Shown here: positions 34,239 through 46,466 of the stretch, piece after piece
Layout of the letters: every line of letters begins with the position of its first letter
How positions within the stretch are numbered: position 1 is the first letter of the stretch
Assembly (NCBI RefSeq): GCF_036850765.1
Contig: NC_089490.1
Span: forward strand, 108,569,074-108,633,073
Origin: Saccopteryx bilineata
Taxonomy: Eukaryota > Chordata > Mammalia > Chiroptera > Emballonuridae
DNA: 64,000 nucleotides
Reading direction: 5' to 3'
The notes under the pieces: model-generated
What the model was told of the DNA's origin: nothing
What the model saw: the letters and a program-made list of their open reading frames with translations, nothing else
Database searches by the model: none
Made by a program: the position numbers and the translations under genes

Positions 34239-35734
34239 TTTGATATAAGGCACAAAGCATGGGAATGACCTAAATAGCAAAGATACAAGGATAACTCCCA
34301 TTGAGTAAACCAGGGTGTAAGGAGTTGCTGATCACCGTGTGTCCTTAAATAAGAAAGCTAGGAAGGGACTGCATCTTAAAATAAATTTACACACTCTATT
34401 TGTTAGGCTAATGCAGTTGCTATGACCAAAAAAATCTTAAAATACCAGTTGTTTAACCCAATAAAATGTATTTCTTGCTCAGATAACATTCTAGTTCCAG
34501 TAATCCTGGTAAATGGGTAGTTTTTATCCAAATGGAATCCAATCTCTGTCTAGTGAAACATTTTAGCCATTGGAAAGGAAAAGAGAGGTGGAAAATTCAT
34601 ATTTGCTTCCAGAAAGCCATAACTTAGAAGTAACATGCATACCTTCCACATGCACAACTTAATGGCCATGTTTGGATGTAGGTTGGGCCTGAGAAATGTA
34701 ATTACCTGGCTTACAAACTTTCTATGACAACTTCACTGTAGAAGGGAAGCAAGAATTATTTAAGTAGATAGATGGCCATTTCTACCACATCCTGTGACTA
34801 TTGCATTAATATTGAGAAATTCAATACTTTAAATATCATGAGTTGTTTGTTCTTGGGTTAAAAGCCAGCTCGCAGTAATTTACAGTCCTCAAACCCAACA
34901 ATTTGCACAATTGCAAAGTTCTGTTTTGTTTTGGTGTTTCACTGGATCAATCACTGATCTCTGCAACAGAAGGAAACAAATGGCACTCAGGGGTAATCTA
35001 AGGGCAAGTAATAAAGATGCTGTTTATAAAGTTTTGGGAAGGATTAACAGAAGCAAAAAGGGAATGTGATATAAATTCTGGGTGGGAAACTATTATTACC
35101 CTTAGGTCTGAAGGGCTAAGGGAAGCGTATTTAATAAAACTATGTGACCTGACAAGGGTCATGGCCCAAGATAGAAAACACCATCCTTTGTCAAATCAAG
35201 GCATGGTAGGGAGAGAGCCAGGGGAATAAATACACCGTTCACCCTCTCATCACTGCTAGCACCTCCCTGTAGCCAAATTAACAGGAAGCCAGAGGCCAAG
35301 TCTGTCCACATGATGCTGTTCATTTGAGTTCTGCCTCCTGAGGCAAAGGATGGAGACAAGAAGATCTCAAGAGGCAAATGAAGAATATCCAGAAAATTCT
35401 CCAAGTATTTGACATGATTTTCATGTGACCTGAAATTCTGATCTGAAAATAATGTGCTTAATCAATGAAATAGTTTCTATTTTCAGGAGAAAAAAAAAGG
35501 AAGAAACCATCTGTGTACCAAATGTACATTAAGGCTAACATCAGAAACATAGTTCAAAATGTTGTCATTAATTTCCAGATTGTCTCAAATTTTATCAACA
35601 CTGAATATCAGGCTCAGGAAGATCTAGCTGTTTCAAATACAGTATATTCTCTAATAGATTTCTTTGTAATAAAATATTAATATTGTACTTATATTACATT
35701 TGATGTTTTTAATCATACTGTCCTATATTTATTA
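34239..35734. other. Intergenic DNA between CLEC9A and CLEC1B
   Basis: No lectin exon is visible on either strand. Blocks near 34380-34800 and 35000-35400 are less AT-rich and may be old LTR or MER remnants, but I cannot name them. Confidence 0.4.
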
Positions 35735-35960
35735 TTCATTATATTCCAAGCACTGTTTCAAAAAGATTTGACACAAATTACTTTGATTATCACAAAAACT
35801 CTATGAAATAGGCACTAATAACAGTGTATTGCAACTTAATTGTAAATTGAGGCACAGAGAAGTCAAGTTATTTACCAAAGTTCACTTATGTAGTAAGTAG
35901 AAGAGTTAGTATTTAAAACCAGGAAGTCTGATCATAGTACCTGAACTACTAAAATCTGTG
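35735..35960 (+). repeat. MIR element
   Basis: The MIR core is easily read: CACAAAAACTCTATGAAATAG, AAATTGAGGCACAGAGAAGT, CAAGTTATTTACCAAAGTTC and AACCAGGAAGTCTGATC. Confidence 0.75.
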
Positions 35961-36404
35961 CTATTTTAATTTCATGTATAAAATGTTTTTGATATAAGTG
36001 CCAAAAAAAATAATCTTTGGTTACATTTTTAAAATTGCATTGTTGCCATGCGCTAAGATGTTATTCTTTGAAATTTTGTTGTGTCATAATAATGTATAAA
36101 TATATGGTTTCTCCATTTGGGGGAGAATAAATATTAAAGTCCAGAGACATGACTAAATTTTAGACAGTTTTTGGAATTATTAGTTCCTATTTGGTTTTTC
36201 TAAATAAACAAGTAAAACTAAAAACAAGATATTGATACCCCCAACACCAAAATCTCAAGGCATTTAAAGTAAAAATAGAATCTGGGGTATTTGTTATTTA
36301 ACTCACCTCTTTTCCCTCCAAAAAAACCCTGCTTGTTTATTGATAGTATAAAACAAGATATTTAAGTGTCTTTAAATGTCAGTACACAAAACTATAAAAG
36401 TAAT

Positions 36405-36590
36405 ACATGTTTATTGAGTGTTCATTACATGCCTGGTATTCTGTTCGATGTTTTATAGATATAATTACATTAATAATTTTCACAATTACATTGTTAGTAA
36501 GGTAGTAATATTAAACTCATTTTATAGATAAAGAAACTAAGTTTGAAAGAGACTAATTTACCAAAAGCTACATAGGGGTTAAGTTCTAAA
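36405..36590 (+). repeat. MIR element
   Basis: The wording TTATTGAGTGTTCATTACAT, then CATTTTATAGATAAAGAAAC and AAAGCTACATAGG, matches the MIR order with age-related divergence. Confidence 0.65.
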
Positions 36591-36591
36591 G

Positions 36592-36765
36592 TAATGTTTC
36601 TTGAAATGTATTCCAGATGACTTGTATCAGAATCAAGTAGAGGAGCTTATCAAAAACACAGGACTGTCTCCTCAGCCTTTCAACTGAGTACCATAACTAT
36701 TTGTACTTGAACATCTAGTGTTTTAACAAACCTCTCAGTTGAGATGTTTGGGAATCATGTTTATG
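36592..36765 (+). repeat. MER5A-like hAT-Charlie remnant
   Basis: The run AGTAATGTTTCTTGAAATGT, then TGTATCAGAATCAAGTAGAG and GAGCTTATCAAAAACACAGG, parallels the MER5A consensus (CATCAGAATCACCTGGAGGG, CTTGTTAAAACACAG). It is ancient. Confidence 0.65.
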
Positions 36766-37849
36766 AATTTTATTACCACTAATTTAAGAAGAAAGAGTTC
36801 CTTCAGGGAAGCTGTGACAAGGAAATGCAATGTGTGCCTGTTATCCTGTGAAAGGGTGCCTTCCACATATCTATATATATTACATGAGCTACTCAGCAAA
36901 AACCAAGCATAGATCTGTCAGGAAGAGAACTAGATAAAGTATTTTTACTTGTTGTTCTGTCTCCTAGACTATGGCCTTGTTAAGAAGCATTTGTTCATTT
37001 TTAAACTCATCAGATTTCTTGCAAATTTTGTTTCCCTTCTCTGCACAGAAAATTACTGCTGTTGAGTCTTACATGAGGTAGACTTGGAATAAAAATTATA
37101 TTTTTATAGTGTTTTATTGATTGTGGAGACTTATAATGAGCTATCTCACACAACGAGAAGTAAATATTTTTCTGTTTCTTGTGAGGTAGAAACTGTACTT
37201 GGTGATGAACATAGAATATAGCAAATAGGAAAGTCATGCATCTCCCTTTGTGGAGTTTCTGATACAGTTAATACTCCGAAGTTTTATTTTCTCTTTTGTA
37301 GAACTGTGAGGTTTAGAAGGTAGGTATTGTCTTACTTGAAATATGAGAAAATGGAAGTTAAAAAGACTACATGACTAGTCCATGATTGTATGTTAGGCAA
37401 ATGATCACAGCATCTAATATATTCTACTGATTCCAAATTCCATATATTTTCACTACATTATGCTGTCTTTGAAACTGAGATATTTTATGTAATTTTCAAA
37501 CTTAAATATTTTGTACTGCTTAAAACAACTAATCCCTAACCTTTCTTGTTTCAATTTGAAATATTTGTGTTAATGTCTGAAGATGCTGTGAGTCATACAA
37601 TGTTGACCTAATTAGGAATGGGAGACAAGAAGAAAATTAATAGAAAAAAACCCAATTGGGCAACAAATGATCAACTCACAGACTAGCTTCTGGATGTATG
37701 AAGAAAGGACTAAGTTATTCCTTAGTGTAAAGGGCTATAAAAGAAAAGGGCTAATGATGTTGGTAGGAAACATAATGTAAAGATGACTCGAAGGGTAGTA
37801 ACAGGAAAAAGAAGTAATTTTATGGCTACAGATTCTTTCAACCAGATCT
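36766..37849. other. Intergenic DNA downstream of CLEC1B
   Basis: AT-rich sequence with no exon. A diverged MIR/L2-like piece (TTAGAAGGTAGGTATTGTCT and following) may lie near 37310-37420. Confidence 0.4.
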
Positions 37850-37900
37850 TTTATTATATAATCAAGCATTTGTCTGTGACATGCAGCCCCTCTCTTTGCA

Positions 37901-38045
37901 TTAAAATAGTTTGTCCAACCTTGCAGGGTCTGCCTTTCTCTCACACATTAAATAATGTTTGTTCTTGCAGAAGGTAGGCTGAATTTTCCCAGTATGAAAA
38001 TAAGCACAATTCATATTTTCTCTTCTGTTTTCAGTAAGCTGAAAC
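37901..38045 (-). CDS. CLEC1B: CLEC1B exon 6 (lectin domain 3 of 3, stop)
   Basis: The acceptor is TTTTGTTCACAG. The exon reads [17 protein letters not shown], then [10 protein letters not shown] and ends KLF with TAA at 37903-37901. Confidence 0.95.
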
Positions 38046-41000
38046 CTGTGAACAAAAAAAGTAGAAGGAGTTCCTTTGAACACTATAAGGAAAAGAAAGT
38101 GAAACACAACATTCAGATCACTGAGAAACTGCTTGGAAGTATAAAGTATGTATATTTGAATAGCTCAATGCTAATTTAATGTAGAATAAGAGTAAGCAGC
38201 AAGTTAACAATAAGTACAATAGTAGTCCAGAGAAAGCGATGAATGGGGATCTGAAGTGACTGGAAGGACTATCTTTTTTATAAAAGATAATACTTTAATT
38301 TTATCTTGAGGAAGGGTAGAATTTAGATGAGTGGAGAGAAGATAGGGGAGCCTTGGAGGGCAAGTAGCTGCACAGGATGGAAATGAGCTCACGTAAAAGG
38401 AAGTTGGTTAAATATATATTTTTGAAATAAAAGTTTATATTATAAGGTAGCAGATGTAAGACAGTGCACTATATTGTAATTGTTTATTAATTTGCTTATA
38501 TTCTCTGCTATGCTGCTTATGATGAGAAGTAAAAAAATGTATATTATTGATTCATTTGCCAAATATCTATGGAATACCTACTATTTGGCAAAGCTGTTTT
38601 CTGTGGTGATGATACAGTGGTTAAGAAAGACAAGGTCCTTTCTACTGGGGAATTTACATTATCGTTGGGGGATACTGAGTTGTTGAAAGAACGGAGGGAA
38701 CACCAGTTTGCTTGCGATATTGTGAACGAGGCAACAAGTGATAGGAGATATAGCCCAAGGTTTATGAAAAAGCTTGCTTGTAGTTGTAGTATCCTTGTCT
38801 CTTACTCAAATTAAATACTTAAAAAATATTGGTAAAATAACTAAAAATTTAAATAATAGATTGTACCAATTTTAGTTAACTGGTTTAACTTTTAACGGGA
38901 GAGACATTGCTGTTTTAATATAAAAGATGAACAAAAGGTATCGAGACAAAAGATTGTGAAGCCACATTAAAAATTTAACATAATTGGCTCCTTTGTGTTG
39001 TTTGTAGAGGGGCAGAGCCTTATAACATGAACATTAGAACCACCTTGTGAATGATGATGCGCTTGTTTTATGGAGACCCCCAAGTTGGAAGAGTGGGAAA
39101 ACATTACTGAAGAGTCAGAAGAACCCACAAATAACTTTCAACCATAAAATAAAAAGGATAATTTTGTTCTAAATATATGTGGAGAGTTAGCTTAAGCTAA
39201 AAAAAAAAAAAAAAGACATAAAATGTTTCAATATTGGATATAGAAGTGGATTGTGACTTAGATAAAGATCAGAGGAATGGGAGAATAGAAAAAGTAAAAT
39301 TGTTTTGTTACCAATGTTCTTGTTAGGATAGGGTGTAAGTTACTCAGTTTCTGTTTATATAACCTGCAGTAGGGTACAGAGCCACTCCCAACTCTTAAGT
39401 AACTTGTAATGAAGAAGGTAGAGTATCCAGGAAGTGCTAGTCTTGCCTTGTATTTTGAGTGTCCAGTGACTTACATATTTTTGGAGGGAACTGAGCCATC
39501 TTCCCACTTCCAGACTTTACTGGAGTTTTGGCGGGATAATCCAACCCAGCGCATTAATCCAGTCCTGAATTTGATGTATTCCTGTTGCAAACACAGATAA
39601 ATATAATGGTGAGAATGCTTACAGAGTTCTTTAAGACGTAAAGACAAAGCTTCATTATAAGATCTTGGACCCCCCCCCCCCCAAAGTTAGATTATATGTC
39701 TATGTAAATATCAATTAATTATATTTGATATTTAGAATTGTACCCCCAAAATGTTGTATTTTATTAAGCTTGATAAGATTCTCAGATCAGCACAAAGTGG
39801 AAGGCATGAGAAATGTATTTTTTTTAAATCAAATGTTTCACTTCAGATTTTTGTCCTTATTATTTTAAAATATTTGACGTGGATCTTCTTACCAAAATGT
39901 TCTGGTTGGCAATCTTCAACAGAGTGGCATTCAGTTTGGCACAATACTGTTTACTCTCTTCCCATGTCAAGTTGTGCTTGAAGAATCCATAACAACTGTT
40001 TCCATAATATCTCCAGTTTTTGTCACACGGACTGCATGGATGACCTCAAGGAGAAATCAAGCATAGGAATCTTTGTTTTTACTAGAACTTACTTTACCCC
40101 TGAATTGAATGTTTCTTAATAGAACTCAAGATTTTCCAGAGATAGTTTCACAGAAATACTCCAGGGGTAAGGGAGATAAAAAGGGCTACTGAGTCATACT
40201 TACTGAGACTCTCCTTTGAGTCTGATTGCTTTATTAATTCTTGGCAGAACAGGTTTACTAGTTGTTGCAGAGTTTCTGAGAGATTTTTAGTCTCAGTTTG
40301 TAGGTAGTTTTGCTGTGTGACAGCTAGATGTAAAAATTAGTTAATAATCTGTAATAAGGATAATAAGTATCAAAGATCTTTCAGTAAATTAATTCCACTA
40401 AGATGATCAATCTATGAAGTATTTACTAGATACACATGAATAAATAAATGTAGAAAGGGGATCCCGGTAAGAGGGTATAAAGAACAATTAAGAACTAAGC
40501 AAAACTGACAGCTGAGGGTTGCCTGAAAGAATAAGTGAACTATTTAAAGGAAATAATCGTAAATTAAAAAAAATATCATGATCAAATTTCATGTCCACAG
40601 CAGTTGTTTTAAATGTTTCCTTAAATATGAATTTCTAAGTAGATTTCACAAAAAAGGTGAATAAAATCCCTTATTTTTTTATGTAATACTAAAATATTCA
40701 CTTACTTAAAAGATATTTTTTTATGCTGAAAGTACTGAGATAAGTAAATAAAAAATGGTGAAGAAAAGATTCTGAAATATGTTATGAAAAAATAAATAAG
40801 AACATAAGCAATAACTACATGGATGATAATATGATATTGGAAAGCTTTGATATTTATAGAAAGAAAAATATTCATAAATTAAGTATAATAAACAAAATGG
40901 AAAAAAGAGCATCTTAAGAAGAGGGAATAGAATAAGTGAATTCTCAGGCAGAGGGACAAGATTTATTTGTGTAACTAAGAGAACTCCATTTTGGCTGGAT

Positions 41001-42090
41001 CTTAAGATATGCAGGATAGGGGACAATGTTTTAAAAGATAGTAAGGATCTATGCTGAAGAGAATCTTAAGGACTGGTTTAAAATTCTTGAAAATAATTTT
41101 AATTAATAAAAGCATCTAAAATATGATTTTAATACAGAAGGAAAGGTTGGAGTTCCCCTTTAATGAGACTATCTTGGCAGCCATGTATAGGATAATTGGA
41201 ATAGTGACAAATAGACAAAGAGGGATCATTAAGTATAGTGGCATATTCCAGGATCCTTAGGTATCGCCTTTCTCAGAGGTAATCTTTGGCAATGAGTTGA
41301 TACTTACACACAGTCCCCAGAGCCACGAGCCCAATAACCAGCCCAATGCACAAGACCATCAGAATCAAAGTCATCATTCGCCACCGTGATAAGGAAGCAG
41401 GATCAACTGTGGGCATACAATAAAGATGCCAGGGGGCAGGTGGTGTGGCATAATTATAGGGCAGCGCGACACTCCCGGCCCTGCCTTCTTAGGGTTTTTT
41501 GAGTGATGTAAACTGCTATTGGCAGATCTTGCCAGTGTCTCCTTGGTGGTCATCAACAATAAGCACAACCCACTCCCAGTCCACATATCCATTCCCATCC
41601 TCAGAGGACTTCTCTGAGTCAGAATGTAACTAGCTGTTAAGATCCTGGGGGTTTGTCTTTGTTTTGTTTTGTGGTCATTCTCATAAATAATTGCTTTAAT
41701 TAGCATGACCTAGAGACTCATACCCATTTGCTAACATCTTAAAAAATGGGGGTTTTAAATTCTCTTCTTTTACCTCCATGGTTTCTATTCCCTCTGGCAT
41801 TAAGCTCTATAAGTCTAAAGTAGTGTACCCTACTGGGATCTTTTCTTCTTTGTATTCTAAACAAGTCTATCTGAACCTATGTGGATGCTATTCAAATGCT
41901 ATAGAAAAAATGTTCAAAAAAAAAAATAAAACTATACATGCTATACTAGTAAAAAATAAAAAAGGAAAGTAGGATTGACCCATTTTAATAATTAATTTCC
42001 AAATTGCTGGCTCTAGGCATTCTTACCTGAGGCGAGAGCAGGTTTTTGAGCTTTGATATTTAAGGTGATGTATCCATCTTCATCCTGCAT
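37901..42090 (-). CDS. CLEC1B: CLEC1B (CLEC-2, podoplanin receptor), complete six-exon gene
   Basis: Exons in transcript order are 42027-42090, 41308-41406, 40204-40323, 39893-40044, 39475-39581 and 37901-38045. They total 687 bases, 228 residues plus TAA, against 229 in human. CLEC-2 is the platelet and megakaryocyte receptor for podoplanin and signals through Syk. Residues 1-10 ([10 protein letters not shown]) carry an intact hemITAM with Tyr7. The membrane span is about residues 33-54. The lectin-like domain runs from [19 protein letters not shown] through RWVGLSRQ and KVWKWEDGS to [11 protein letters not shown] and YLMCERK. Where I recall human FFRHN in the ligand-facing region, this gene reads FFKHN. 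A candidate AATAAA (minus strand) lies at 37855-37850. The gene is complete and apparently intact. It shares CLEC9A's strand, unlike the human arrangement. Confidence 0.96.
39475..39581 (-). CDS. CLEC1B: CLEC1B exon 5 (lectin domain 2 of 3)
   Basis: It has 107 bases with acceptor TTTGCAACAG and donor GTAAGT. It encodes [20 protein letters not shown] and [13 protein letters not shown]. It is 12 bases shorter than the equivalent exons of CLEC1A and CLEC9A, as expected for the CLEC-2 loop lengths. Confidence 0.95.
39893..40044 (-). CDS. CLEC1B: CLEC1B exon 4 (lectin domain 1 of 3)
   Basis: It has 152 bases with acceptor TCTCCTTGAG and donor GTAAGA. It encodes [19 protein letters not shown] and then [19 protein letters not shown]. 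The NLT and NAT sequons are candidate N-glycosylation sites. Confidence 0.95.
40204..40323 (-). CDS. CLEC1B: CLEC1B exon 3 (stalk)
   Basis: The acceptor is ACATCTAG and the donor is GTAAGT. It has 120 bases. It encodes [27 protein letters not shown] and SKESL. A second AG nine bases into the exon would shift the reading frame, and the chosen site restores the human-like SVxQxNYLQ wording. Confidence 0.91.
41308..41406 (-). CDS. CLEC1B: CLEC1B exon 2 (transmembrane)
   Basis: The acceptor is TATGCCCACAG and the donor is GTAAGT. It has 99 bases. It encodes [20 protein letters not shown], then LVALGTV, a single hydrophobic span preceded by two arginines, as expected for type II topology. Confidence 0.94.
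42027..42090 (-). CDS. CLEC1B: CLEC1B exon 1 (start, hemITAM)
   Basis: ATG is at 42090-42088. The exon encodes [20 protein letters not shown] and one further Ser before donor [14 protein letters not shown] is the acidic-flanked hemITAM unique to CLEC-2, which fixes both the start and the identity. Confidence 0.95.
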
Positions 42091-43075
42091 GGCTTTCTTT
42101 GCTCTGCAAGTGAGCTCGGGATCCAATGACTTTGCAAAATGTAGTGTCCACTTTTATGATTTCAGTGTCTGTCAGTCTGTGATCCTCCTCTTTCTCATAA
42201 GGTGGAGCCAAGAGTTAGTTGGGGCAGTTTTTTTTTTCTTTCATTTTTTGTCTTTTTTTCTAGGGAGCTCTTTCATAGCTGCTTAGAGATACATAAATTA
42301 TGAACATAAAAACCCAAAGATAATAAGAAGTTGTAGAAAGGGCGTGATAACAGCATTTGTTTCTTGTTACCTTATCTTCAACTCTGAAGAAAATTCCATT
42401 ACGTGTATCCTTTCAAAGAACAAACCCTAACAAACTAAATCATATTGTTTAAATGAACTAATTTCTGATGATAATTCAAGGGTAAAACATCAGCAAATAC
42501 ATAGTCTATCCCATGGTGAGGAGAAAATCTAATATCATTTGATTAAATATGGACTAAATTAGATGTTTTATGGTCTTAATGTTAGAAAGAACCATTCCTA
42601 ATTATGACCTAGAATTTAACCAAATGCCTGCATCTTCCTCAAATCAATTTCTTCAGAAACTAAGGACTCCACATGAGGCAGGCTTCACACTGCTTAGGTT
42701 TAGGTGTTATAGGAAAACAATCAAACCAAGTGAAATAACAGAATTAGTGACTTGATGTATTGCCCTTCAATAATGTTTGCACTTTCAAATGTATTTCCAG
42801 GAATGGAAAAATCTTAATTCAATGAAATCATGTAATTTCAAGTATAGTGGTTTATATCCAAACAGCTATTTTTAGAGAAAATGCCTTTTACATCATAATA
42901 TAATATGTATTCCATACATTTAATTTTATGAAATGAATTTTTGTTATTTTGACTTACATTGAAAGTATATATAAGAACTGCCATAGAAAGCTAGCTTCTG
43001 TACTTACTGTAAGAATATTGGTAAGGGTGTTATCTACTTTGTAATTAGAGTAGTTCTTATATATATATCTATATA
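42091..43075. other. CLEC1B 5' flank
   Basis: This is upstream sequence of CLEC1B with a GATA motif (see 42370). A lectin exon of CLEC12B or CLEC12A was looked for and not seen. Confidence 0.4.
42370..42377 (-). promoter_or_regulatory. GATA-type site upstream of CLEC1B
   Basis: The minus strand reads AGATAAGG, an ideal GATA-factor core, about 280 bases upstream of the CLEC1B start codon. CLEC1B is expressed in megakaryocytes, where GATA1 acts, so the match is plausible. Function is inference only; such 8-mers also occur by chance. Confidence 0.3.
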
Positions 43076-43077
43076 TT

Positions 43078-43123
<46 letters not shown>
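43076..43123. repeat. TTTA tetranucleotide microsatellite
   Basis: About 12 TTTA units abut the tail of the SINE at 43124, so the array probably grew from that SINE's A-rich tail. Confidence 0.93.
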
Positions 43124-43131
<8 letters not shown>

Positions 43132-43502
43132 GTATTTTTCTGAAGCTGGAAACGGGGAGAGACAGTCAGACAGACTCCCGCATGCGCCCAACCGGGATCC
43201 ACCCGGCACGCCCACCAGGGGCTACGCTCTGCCCACCAGGGGGCGATGCTCTGCCCATCCGGGGCGTCGCTCTGCCCCGACCAGAGCCACTGTAGCGCCT
43301 GGGGCAGAGGCCAAGGAGCCTTCCCCAGCGCCCGGGCCATCCTTGCTCCAATGGAGCCTTGGCTGCGGGAGGGGAAAAGAGAGACAGAGAGGAAGGAGAG
43401 GGGGAGGGGTGGAGAAGCAAATGGGCGCTTCTCCTATGTGCCCTGGCCGGGAATTGAACCAGGGTCCCCCGCACGCCAGGCCGACGCTCTACCGGCCAGG
43501 GC
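43124..43502 (-). mobile_element. Long tRNA-derived SINE, young, head slightly truncated
   Basis: The minus-strand copy carries the GC-rich body and GA strip. The tRNA head is shortened: between CGACGCTCTACC and GGCCAGGGC the CACTGAGCCAAC block is missing, so the A-box region is deleted. Confidence 0.88.
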
Positions 43503-45479
43503 TTATTTTTTTAAAATTTCATGATTAGAAAAGCTTCTCTTCTTCTGATACTATTAAGCACCTGTATTCTAACTGATCTTCTTGCTACTTTTTCTTCAAT
43601 TAATAGAGGGTTAGACTTTACTTTTCCTTACAGTAATTACATAGGATCTCATGGTAGATATTTTACTCACTTTCCTGTTACCACATCCTGTACACATATT
43701 CTTTTCTTCCTGTTATCTTCTTCACTCTAAATTCTTTGTTGATTCACTTAAAATAATCTTTTATTTTAAAATTTATTTCCATACACACCTCAAATTATTT
43801 TGAGAATAAAGGAGAAACAAAACAAACATGAAAGGCACTGCTGATTTTAAAAAGCCAAACTTAGCATGGTTTGAGTATTTTCAGGAAAAACCAATCCCTA
43901 ATATAAAATCCCACTTACTTTAAATAAAAGTCAAATTTGAGAATATGCTAAAAATTAAGTAATCAAAAAAAATCTAAATTCTTAAACCCATTTTTTGTCA
44001 CTAAATTTCTTATCTCAGTTACAATATTCAATGATTCTCAGTCATAAGCAGGGTAAATGCTACCATTTATGCACCACTGCCTCCGTTTGAGTAACTTCCA
44101 TTTCAGCCAAAGCGGATTTGAAGAGTCCGGTCAGTGCTTGATCACCTCAGGCTGCCAGCCTGGCCTGAGAATTCGTTTGATCTTCCTTCTCTTCTATTGC
44201 CCACATCTGCTCACGTACCTGGTCCTGAGGTTTTCCTTTTACCTAACTCCTCTCTCTCTCTTTTCTGATACTGCCTTACTTTAGTGGGGTTTTCCCCCCT
44301 AAACACAGAAACGCTAAAAAATAATTGTGCCTCAGTGACAGAAATAAGAGTGTGGAGGTTATGGTTCAAATGATACCTTTTCAATGAAGACTGTTCTAGT
44401 AGCCAAGTAGGTAACTTCTGAGAATTTACAGTTAAAATAACTCAAGTATGTAAATGAAAGATACATAGACATTTGAAAGCCCTTATAATTATTGTGAACA
44501 TTTTCTTGTTCAATTGACAGAAAATTTAAGAAGGCATGAAATGTAACAATTAGCTGACTCTGTTGGATTTCCATGTTCTCTGGGTCTGAGGCAATTAATT
44601 GGCTTAGTTACAAAGGTATTCCATTTATTCTTTTAGTAAACCACCAGGAACATGCTGGTCTTGCTTCTTGATTCATTAGTGTTTGAAACCGTACATTTTC
44701 ACACCAGAAGTAGGCAATGCTGAAATGGGTAACACTAAGCCTCAGATAATATTCACTTGCTATTTCTTAGCTTTTGGATTGTAATTCATATTAGTTTTGG
44801 AGTCTTTTATAACTTTAACTACAGACTGGAGGAGTCTTATTTCTAGATCTATGTTTCGTAAAAGTCTATGTGCTTTTATTGTATTTCCCAAGCATGGCTT
44901 TGTGGTGTTAGATATGTGCTAGTTGAATACAGAGACTCTTATGGTCAAAGGAGCTCCTGATAATATTTAGTCTTAATTCTGCTTTCTCCCTCTATGTAGC
45001 CTATAAATACAAGTTGAATTACTCAGCAACAATTTATCAGAAAACTGCCGAAAAAACAGACAGATATAATAAAATTTTCCTTTTCTCAAATTCAGAGGTT
45101 TTGCTAGATATCTCTTAATCATACTACAATAATAACATAGTTTATTTTTGCTTGCATATTTTATTGCTCCTTTGGGTTTTTTTTTTTTTGTTGTTCAGGA
45201 AACTAAAAAAAGCTGAAAAAAAGTTATTTATTCCAAACAACCTTATGATTTTTAATTGGGATAAAAACCTTTATTTGTTTAATATTTTAAACAAATTAAG
45301 AGATTAAGAGGCACTTTCACATAAATCACCTCTTTTATTTTAAAGTAAATATTTAAGTCATGTTTATTATGTTTCAGACACTTAAAATGATAGAGTTTTC
45401 ATGGATAAAGTCATGGTACTAGTCCTTATGGAGCATAAAATCTTAGATTTTTGCTATCTAACTTTTATTTTTCAGTATT
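43503..45479. other. Intergenic DNA
   Basis: AT-rich with no recognisable gene. Open frames here (for example near 44057-44284) do not resemble known families. Confidence 0.4.
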
Positions 45480-45710
45480 TAGAACAAGTTCCCTCACCTC
45501 ACCACACACCAGCCCACATTTTCATCCCTCTTACTTGCTTCACTCTTTTTTGTAACACTTACATCTGACACACAGAGTCTTATTAGATATGTAAATTTTT
45601 GTCATTTATCCCCTCAAGGGTATATTCCATGACTCTAAAATAGTGACTGACATAGAGTTACCATCTGGTAGATATTGGTGAGTGAGTGAATGAATAAATA
45701 CATACATGTA
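45480..45710 (+). repeat. L2 3' end
   Basis: The series AGGGTATATTCCATGACTCT, AATAGTGACTGACATAGAGT, then ATTGGTGAGTGAGTGAATGA and ATAAATA, follows the L2 3' consensus. Confidence 0.6.
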
Positions 45711-46085
45711 CAATGAAAATTTTTATTTAATATATAAAAAGAGAAGTTTAAGGAATCTTGGGACTTTTGCTATTATCACACTTCTTGTGAAAAATAGTAT
45801 CATCTACCTCTAAATTTTTTCCACTTCAGTATGATGTCTTTTAAATTTAGGCATTGTCCAAGCTCCATTAATTATGTTGATAGCTGAAGAATAAGTTAAA
45901 GACACTAGAATCACAATGACAAGTTGTAGCTACAAGAAGAAAGGAAATCAGTGAAATGCAGAGCATTGTGGATAAGACTGAACAGAATATAATGATGGTT
46001 GTAGATGTGTAAAAGAGAAAGGCAAAAAGAAAATAATATTAACATACAAAGAAACTAAGCATTTTGCAGTTGGTGATAGCTTTTT

Positions 46086-46452
46086 TTTTTTTTTTTTTTG
46101 GTATTTTTCTGAATGGGGAGGCAGTCAGACAGACTCCTGCACATGCCTGACCAGGATCCACCTGGCATGCCCACCAGGGGGCGATGCTCTGCCCATCTGA
46201 GGCGTTGCTCTGTTGCAATCAGAGCCATTCTAGCACCTGAGGCAGAGGCCATAGAGCCATCCTCAGCGCCTGGGCCAACTTTGCTCCAATGGAGCCTTGG
46301 CTGCAGGAGGGGAAGAGAGAGAGAGAGAGGAAGGAGAGGGGGAGGGGTGGAGAAGCAGATGGGCGCTTCTCCTGTGTGCCCTGGCCGGGAATCAAACCCG
46401 GGACTCCTACATGCCAGGCCGATGCTCTACCACTGAGCCAACCGGCCAAGGC
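46086..46452 (-). mobile_element. Long tRNA-derived SINE with duplication
   Basis: The head is at 46452 and the T-run tail at 46086. The duplication GGTGATAGCTTTTT lies at 46072-46085 and 46453-46466. Confidence 0.92.
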
Positions 46453-46466
46453 GGTGATAGCTTTTT

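Noticed and set aside
42570..42755. 61-codon plus-strand frame as a possible CLEC12B remnant
   Set aside because: No cysteine spacing, WxGL or stalk wording of a lectin receptor is present.
43130..43528. 132-codon plus-strand frame
   Set aside because: SINE-derived, identical in type to the frames at 11.2, 13.7, 21.2 and 46.1 kb.
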